The position numbers and the translations under genes were made by a program. The notes under the pieces were generated by a model. That model was not told where the DNA came from. It ran no database searches and saw only the letters and a list, made by a program, of their open reading frames with translations. DNA of 10,869 nt from Fusobacteriaceae bacterium (GTDB taxonomy: Bacteria > Fusobacteriota > Fusobacteriia > Fusobacteriales > Fusobacteriaceae): contig JAFGUR010000284.1 in NCBI GenBank assembly GCA_016938425.1, forward strand, positions 1-10,869, read 5' to 3'. Below are positions 6,731 through 10,869 of this stretch, in pieces; within the stretch, counting starts at the first letter, position 1, and each line of letters opens with the position of its first letter.

Positions 6731-7282
6731 ATGAAAAAAATTATAGTATTAATGTTTTTATTAGCAGTTACAGCTTTTTCAGAGTCGGTAGAGACATATA
6801 TTGACTACAGTTTTGCAGATGATTATTCTTTTAAGAATGGGGAAACTTTAAACAAAAATGGTAGTGATTTAGGATTATCATTAGAAATTTATGATCCAGT
6901 AGAAGATAATTTGAAAGTTGGATGGGGATTAAGTCAAATAAGAGGAAAAGTAGATGTGGCAGGTTCTCATAAAGTAAATTTGACAACTGCATATTTTGCT
7001 GGTAAATATTATTTATCTGGTAAAGAAGGAACTGGATTTTTCTTTAAATTTCAAGGTGGGGGATATTTAAACAGAAGTATTCTGGGGAAAACTAGTGTAT
7101 CAGGATTAGATTTGGATAATGGATATTATTATTCTTATGGTATAGGTGGAGAAATGAGTAATTTTATTTTACAATTTATGTATAATAATTATATAGGAAA
7201 TGCTACAATTAATGGGAATTCAACTAAGCTAGATTATGGGACAGGAACTTTATCTTTTGGATATCTTTTTGATTTAAAATAA
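6731..7282 (+). CDS. Small outer-membrane beta-barrel-type protein, copy 1
   Basis: This 183-residue protein has a clear signal peptide: MKK, a hydrophobic core at 4-14 and probable cleavage after AFS at position 17. The mature part is rich in Gly, Tyr, Phe and Asn, with alternating polar and apolar residues typical of transmembrane beta-strands (examples: LKVGWGLSQIRG, FFFKFQGGGYLN, GYYYSYGIGG, LSFGYLF). It ends in a strand with aromatic residues near the terminus, like a barrel assembly signal. No named family is recognised. Its C-terminal third resembles that of the next gene, so the two are paralogues. AAGGAG lies six bases before the ATG, 30 bp after topA. A private promoter was not found. 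Localisation in the outer membrane is inferred from composition and signal peptide. Confidence 0.7.
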   Translation: MKKIIVLMFLLAVTAFSESVETYIDYSFADDYSFKNGETLNKNGSDLGLSLEIYDPVEDNLKVGWGLSQIRGKVDVAGSHKVNLTTAYFAGKYYLSGKEGTGFFFKFQGGGYLNRSILGKTSVSGLDLDNGYYYSYGIGGEMSNFILQFMYNNYIGNATINGNSTKLDYGTGTLSFGYLFDLK

Positions 7283-7302
7283 AATATATAGGAGGCATTG
7301 TA

Positions 7303-7794
7303 GTGAAAAAAGTATTAATAGCAATTTTTTCAATGATTATTTCAGTAAACGCAATGGCACTAACTTTTGAAGGAAAATTGGGATTTAGTTCAGATTTTTT
7401 AGAGCAAGATGGAGTATATTTTAATATGGGATTAGATATTTATGGGGAGCAAAGAACAATTTTGCAGCCTGGAATTGGGTTTTTATTTGCTGATTTCTAT
7501 AGTGCAGATGGAGATTCTGATTTAAGCACTTTAGACAAACTACCAGTATATGGAATTGCAAAATTTAACTTAGTAGACATTGGTGGAGGAATATTTTTCT
7601 TAAAAGCCTTTGGTGGTTGGCAATTTTTTGATGATTCTAATTATGATGGTGGATTATATTATGGGTATGGGTTAGGATTAGATATTAGTAAGATATCTGT
7701 AGAATACTTTTTAACTAAAGAAAATTATAAGCATAATGGAGTAGAAACTGATAATGATTTTGGAACAATAGCAATAGGATATTATTTTAATTAA
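7303..7794 (+). CDS. Small outer-membrane beta-barrel-type protein, copy 2
   Basis: This is a 163-residue protein whose signal peptide has core residues 4-15 and likely cleavage after AMA at position 19. The mature chain has alternating patterns and many Gly/Tyr/Phe, with strands such as VYFNMGLDIYG, LQPGIGFLFADFYS, GIAKFNLVDIGGGIFFLKAFGG and LYYGYGLGLDIS. It ends IAIGYYFN, a barrel-like terminal strand. It aligns with the preceding protein over the last third: GYYYSYGIGGEMS matches LYYGYGLGLDIS, and both end in F-G-T-x-x-x-G-Y-x-F-like strands. The start is GTG, seven bases behind AGGAGG (7290-7295). It is the last gene of the operon, since a terminator overlaps its stop. Function is unknown; a small porin-like or adhesin-like barrel is possible. 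Confidence 0.7.
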   Translation: MKKVLIAIFSMIISVNAMALTFEGKLGFSSDFLEQDGVYFNMGLDIYGEQRTILQPGIGFLFADFYSADGDSDLSTLDKLPVYGIAKFNLVDIGGGIFFLKAFGGWQFFDDSNYDGGLYYGYGLGLDISKISVEYFLTKENYKHNGVETDNDFGTIAIGYYFN

Positions 7795-7821
7795 GAAATG
7801 TTTAATACATTTCTTTTTTTA
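7793..7821 (+). terminator. Rho-independent terminator of the xseA-topA operon
   Basis: AAGAAATGT (7793-7801) pairs perfectly with ACATTTCTT (7807-7815) around TTAAT, and the T-run continues to 7820. The left arm includes the last two bases of the stop codon of the second barrel gene. It separates the long operon from the ABM-glgP unit. Confidence 0.75.
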
Positions 7822-7883
7822 TTAGAGGAAAATTTGAATTTTTCAGTAAATAATACTAGTGAGGGAGTGAAGCATAATAAAAT

Positions 7884-7890
7884 GAGGTGA
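7884..7890 (+). promoter_or_regulatory. Ribosome binding site for the ABM-fold gene
   Basis: GAGGTGA sits four bases before TTG 7895 and ten bases before ATG 7901. The spacing favours the TTG, while codon strength and usual family starts favour the ATG. The site therefore makes TTG the working choice without settling it. Confidence 0.45.
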
Positions 7891-7894
7891 TTAA

Positions 7895-8188
7895 TTGTGT
7901 ATGGTGAAAGTAATTGTAAAGAATTATGTAAAAAAGGAAAAGGTTAAGCACTTGGTAGAAATGTTCATACAAATGAAAAATAATGTTGAAAAATACGAGG
8001 GATGCTTAAGCTACAATATTTACAAAGATGAAGACAATGAAAAGATAATCACTTTAATCCATGAATGGGAAACAATTGAGCATGTAGATAATTATTATAA
8101 AAGTTCCTATTTTTTAGAAGTATTAGAAAAATTGGTTGAATATCTAGAAAAAGAGTCAGAGATTAATATTTACAGTAAAATTTCATGA
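7895..8188 (+). CDS. Antibiotic biosynthesis monooxygenase (ABM) fold protein
   Basis: This small protein of about 97 residues has the ferredoxin-like ABM/dimeric alpha-beta barrel pattern. It opens with strand VKVIVKNYVK, then a helix (about 14-33, KEKVKHLVEMFIQMKNNVEK). The block EGCLSYNIYKDEDNEKIITLIHEWETIEHVDNYYKSSYF (about 35-73) is the family signature: EGC-x-x-Y, a strand ending H-E-W, and a helix with a variant of the usual A-x-x-x-H motif. A last helix and a short strand (INIYSKIS) follow. Such proteins usually dimerise; some are quinol or heme-degrading monooxygenases, others have no known substrate, and none can be assigned here. The start is TTG 7895 by ribosome-site spacing, with ATG 7901 or GTG 7904 as alternatives that remove two or three residues. 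It lies 52 bp before glgP. No clear promoter was found upstream. Confidence 0.8.
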   Translation: MCMVKVIVKNYVKKEKVKHLVEMFIQMKNNVEKYEGCLSYNIYKDEDNEKIITLIHEWETIEHVDNYYKSSYFLEVLEKLVEYLEKESEINIYSKIS

Positions 8189-8240
8189 GTATTTTATTAA
8201 AATTTAGCTTAAATCTATACAAAATTCAAGGAGGGACAAT

Positions 8241-10688
8241 ATGTTCAGAATTAACAAAGAGAAATTTAGAACAGATACAGTAAGAAATTTGAAGTTGCAT
8301 GGAACAATTTTGGAAAAGGCAACAAAAAGAGAAATATTTGAAGCAGTTTCTAAAACAGCTATGGATCTTGTAGCCAGTGACTGGAGAGAAACGAAAAAGA
8401 CTTATGATAATGAAGACATTAAACAGGCATATTATTTATCTGCAGAATTTTTAATGGGGCGTGCCTTTTCAAATAATTTAGTTAATTTAACAATTTATGA
8501 TGAGGTAAGAGAAATACTTGAAGAAATGAAAATAGATATTAATTGTATTGAAGACCAAGAGGAAGATGCAGGGCTTGGAAATGGTGGTTTAGGAAGATTA
8601 GCAGCATGCTTTTTAGATTCTTTAGCAACTTTAGAATTACCAGGACATGGTTATGGGATAAGATATAAATATGGAATGTTTAAGCAAAATATAGAGAATG
8701 GATTTCAAGTAGAAGTTCCAGATAAATGGTTAGAAAATGGAGATCCTTGGCAAATAGAAAGAAGAAGTGAGGCAGTTGTCGTAAAATTTGGGGGAAGAAT
8801 AATAGTTGAAAAAGATGATGAAGGAAGAGAACATTTTAAAAGAGTAGATGCTGAACTTGTAACAGCTGTTCCATTTGATATGCCTGTAATAGGTTATGGA
8901 AATAGAACTGTAAATACTTTAAGATTGTGGCAAGCAGAGTCACCAGATGGATTTAACTTACAGATGTTTAATGACCAACATTATACAACAGCTGTAAAAG
9001 ATATAACAAAGGCAGAAGATATATCAAGAGTTCTTTATCCAAATGACAGTGGGCCAAGTGGAAAAGAACTAAGATTAAGACAACAATATTTTTTTGTTTC
9101 GGCTTCACTTCAAGATTTAGTTAGAAAATTTAAAGCAAAACATGGAGATAATTTTAAGATTTTTCCTGAAAAGATTGCAATACAACTTAATGATACCCAT
9201 CCAGTTGTTGCTATTCCTGAATTGATGAGAATACTTATGGATTGGGAAAAATTAGAATGGGATGAAGCATGGGGAATAGTGACAAAAACTTGTAATTATA
9301 CAAATCATACCATACTATCTGAAGCTCTTGAAAAATGGCCGATAGATATTTTCCAAGGATTACTTCCAAGAGTATATCAAATTATTGAAGAGATAAATAG
9401 AAGATTTATGATTGATGTGAGAATGGCATTCCCTGGGGATTGGGAAAAACATAATAAAATGTCAATAATTGGACATGGAGTAATAAGAATGGCTTGGCTT
9501 GCAATTTATGGTTCTGCGAGAATAAATGGGGTTGCGGCTTTGCATACAGAAATATTAAAAAAACAAGAGTTAAAAAATTGGTATGAAATGTATCCTCATA
9601 AATTCTTAAATAAAACTAATGGAGTAACTCAAAGAAGATGGCTTCTTAAAGCAAATCCTGATTTATCAAAATTGATAACAGATTTAATTGGAATGAATTG
9701 GATAACAGATTTATCAAAATTGAAAGAGCTAGAAAAATTTGCAGAAGATAAAGAGATAATTGATAAGTTTATAGAGACAAAATTAAATGCTAAGAAAAAA
9801 CTGGTGAAATATATAAAAGAGCATAATAATGTTGATATAGATGAAAATTCTATTTTTGATGTTCAAATTAAGCGTTTGCATGAATACAAAAGACAACTTT
9901 TAAATATTTTGCATGTAATTGATTTATATTTTAAAGTTAAATCAAATCCAAATTTAGATGTGGTACCAAGAACATTCATTTTTGGAGCGAAATCTGCTTC
10001 TGGTTATAGGAGAGCAAAGAACGTAATAAAATTAATAAATGCCGTTGGAGAAGTAGTTAATAATGATAAATCTATAAATGGTAAAATTAAAGTAGTATTC
10101 TTATCAAATTATAGAGTAACTCTTGCTGAAAAAATATTTCCAGCATCAAATTTATCAGAGCAAATTTCTACAGCAGGTAAAGAAGCTTCTGGAACAGGAA
10201 ATATGAAATTTATGCTTAATGGAGCACCTACAATTGGAACTCTTGATGGAGCAAATGTTGAGATAGTAGAAGAAGCTGGAGAAGAAAATAATTTTATTTT
10301 TGGGTTAACTGCAGAAGAAGTCCATAACTATAATGTAAATGGTGGATATAATCCATGGGATACAATGAAAAAAACAGAAGGATTAGAAAAAGTAATGAAT
10401 TCATTAATTGATGGAACATTTAGTAGTGATCATAATATGTTTGCTGAAATTTACAATTCTTTGGTATATGGAATTGATGGAAATAGACCAGATGAATATT
10501 ATATATTAAAAGACTTTGAAGGATATAGAGAAACTCAAAAGAAAGTAGACTTAGCTTATAGAGATAAATATGGATGGGCTAAAAAAGCTTGGTTAAACAT
10601 TGCAAATTCAGGAAAATTTAGTTCTGATAGAACTATAAAAGAATATGCAGATGAAATTTGGGGAATAAAAAAAATAGAAGTTAAATAA
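8241..10688 (+). CDS. glgP: Glycogen/alpha-glucan phosphorylase (GT35)
   Basis: This enzyme cleaves alpha-1,4-glucan ends with phosphate to release glucose-1-phosphate, using pyridoxal phosphate (PLP) in the cytoplasm. The 815 residues equal the usual bacterial length. Conserved blocks in order are YYLSAEFLMGRAFSNNL (64-80), DAGLGNGGLGRLAACFLDSL (109-128), HGYGIRYKYGMFKQ (136-149), then DMPVIGYGNRTVNTLRLW, IQLNDTHPVVAIPELMRIL, NKTNGVTQRRWL, QIKRLHEYKRQLLN, GAKSASGYRRAKNVIKLIN and SNYRVTLAEKIFPASNLSEQ. The PLP-binding lysine is Lys656 in GTGNMKF (651-657), followed by APTIGTLDGANVEI. There is no extended N-terminal regulatory segment like that of phosphorylated eukaryotic forms. AAGGAGG lies six bases before the ATG. 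A strong terminator follows. No other glycogen genes (glgA, glgB, glgC) are in the window, so it stands alone or with the ABM gene. Confidence 0.97.
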   Translation: MFRINKEKFRTDTVRNLKLHGTILEKATKREIFEAVSKTAMDLVASDWRETKKTYDNEDIKQAYYLSAEFLMGRAFSNNLVNLTIYDEVREILEEMKIDINCIEDQEEDAGLGNGGLGRLAACFLDSLATLELPGHGYGIRYKYGMFKQNIENGFQVEVPDKWLENGDPWQIERRSEAVVVKFGGRIIVEKDDEGREHFKRVDAELVTAVPFDMPVIGYGNRTVNTLRLWQAESPDGFNLQMFNDQHYTTAVKDITKAEDISRVLYPNDSGPSGKELRLRQQYFFVSASLQDLVRKFKAKHGDNFKIFPEKIAIQLNDTHPVVAIPELMRILMDWEKLEWDEAWGIVTKTCNYTNHTILSEALEKWPIDIFQGLLPRVYQIIEEINRRFMIDVRMAFPGDWEKHNKMSIIGHGVIRMAWLAIYGSARINGVAALHTEILKKQELKNWYEMYPHKFLNKTNGVTQRRWLLKANPDLSKLITDLIGMNWITDLSKLKELEKFAEDKEIIDKFIETKLNAKKKLVKYIKEHNNVDIDENSIFDVQIKRLHEYKRQLLNILHVIDLYFKVKSNPNLDVVPRTFIFGAKSASGYRRAKNVIKLINAVGEVVNNDKSINGKIKVVFLSNYRVTLAEKIFPASNLSEQISTAGKEASGTGNMKFMLNGAPTIGTLDGANVEIVEEAGEENNFIFGLTAEEVHNYNVNGGYNPWDTMKKTEGLEKVMNSLIDGTFSSDHNMFAEIYNSLVYGIDGNRPDEYYILKDFEGYRETQKKVDLAYRDKYGWAKKAWLNIANSGKFSSDRTIKEYADEIWGIKKIEVK

Positions 10689-10698
10689 ATAGTCATGG

Positions 10699-10727
10699 AA
10701 AGCCTAATATTATTTTAGGCTTTTTTA
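10699..10727 (+). terminator. Rho-independent terminator of glgP
   Basis: AAAGCCTAA (10699-10707) pairs perfectly with TTAGGCTTT (10715-10723) around TATTATT. The T-run continues to 10726. It begins ten bases after the glgP stop and is the strongest terminator in the window. Confidence 0.85.
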
Positions 10728-10796
10728 TTTCTACAAAATCATAATTTTAATATTATAAGTATACTGATGTTTATAAGTTAATGAAGTGTACGAATT

Positions 10797-10836
10797 CTTA
10801 AAAACTTGGGTGTCTGCCAAAAATTAATTTTTTAAG
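10797..10836. repeat. Inverted repeat directly upstream of a TTGACA box
   Basis: CTTAAAAA (10797-10804) and TTTTTAAG (10829-10836) are perfect inverted repeats. Between them TTGG (10806-10809) and CCAA (10817-10820) can pair inside with a seven-base loop, leaving an unpaired stretch on the 3' side. No T-run follows the right arm, which directly abuts TTGACA at 10837. It may be a regulatory site or part of the end of an insertion sequence. The arms are mostly A-T, so chance is possible. Confidence 0.3.
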
Positions 10837-10864
10837 TTGACAACATATTTTGTTTATATAAACT
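10837..10864 (+). promoter_or_regulatory. Putative promoter for a gene beyond the right edge
   Basis: There is a perfect -35 box TTGACA (10837-10842). A -10 candidate TAAACT (10859-10864, four of six matches) follows at 16 bp. A perfect 12-bp palindrome, GTTTATATAAAC (10852-10863), overlaps the -10 candidate and could be an operator. The downstream gene is not in the window, so the call rests on the -35 box. Confidence 0.4.
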
Positions 10865-10869
10865 ATGCA

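Noticed and set aside
7834..7846. TTGAATTTTTCAG, resembling the palindrome at 444-459
   Set aside because: It lacks one A and does not form a perfect palindrome. A match of this kind is expected by chance in AT-rich DNA.
7867..7890. Eight-codon upstream ORF starting GTG 7867 and ending in the ABM ribosome site
   Set aside because: It is too short to separate from chance, and GAGGG lies too close to the GTG to be a good ribosome site.
10797..10869. Definite insertion-sequence end
   Set aside because: No transposase, matching terminal repeat or target duplication is visible in the window, so it stays only a possibility.

Overview
The window is low-GC DNA (about 30% by eye) with short intergenic gaps, strong AAGGAG-type ribosome sites and every recognisable gene on the + strand. 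Protein types, codon use and the order dprA - smg-like (DUF494) - topA suggest a member of the Fusobacteriota (Fusobacterium or Cetobacterium-like). That placement is inferred from family resemblance and was not confirmed by any search. The two signal-peptide proteins with beta-barrel character fit a bacterium with an outer membrane.

Left edge (1-491): the C-terminal end of an integral membrane protein (1-189) is followed by about 300 bp without an established gene. Inside that gap is an unusually GC-rich patch with four consecutive stem-loops (326-426). At least one of them looks like a rho-independent terminator. A 49-codon ORF (285-434) crosses the whole patch. A promoter with a 16-bp palindrome between and over its elements (442-469) precedes the first complete gene.

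Central operon (492-7794): seven genes follow each other with gaps of 0-30 bp and no internal terminator: SnoaL/NTF2-like protein, xseA (exonuclease VII large subunit), an exported TPR protein, dprA (ssDNA-binding RecA loader), a DUF494/Smg-like protein, topA (DNA topoisomerase I), and two paralogous small outer-membrane-type proteins. A hairpin-plus-T-run terminator overlaps the last stop codon (7793-7821). The core is DNA metabolism (single-strand exonuclease, recombination or transformation, supercoiling). The exported TPR and barrel proteins have no obvious functional link to it.

Right part (7822-10869): a small antibiotic-biosynthesis-monooxygenase-fold (ABM) protein precedes glgP, a full-length glycogen/alpha-glucan phosphorylase, which ends in a strong terminator (10699-10727). 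The last 139 bp carry an inverted repeat directly abutting a consensus TTGACA box and a 12-bp palindrome. This is probably the regulatory region of a gene beyond the window.

Most of the window is conserved housekeeping DNA. I saw no CRISPR array, tRNA, rRNA or complete mobile element. The least explained parts are the GC-rich hairpin cluster at 285-434, the exported TPR gene inside the DNA-processing operon, and the tandem barrel-like pair after topA.
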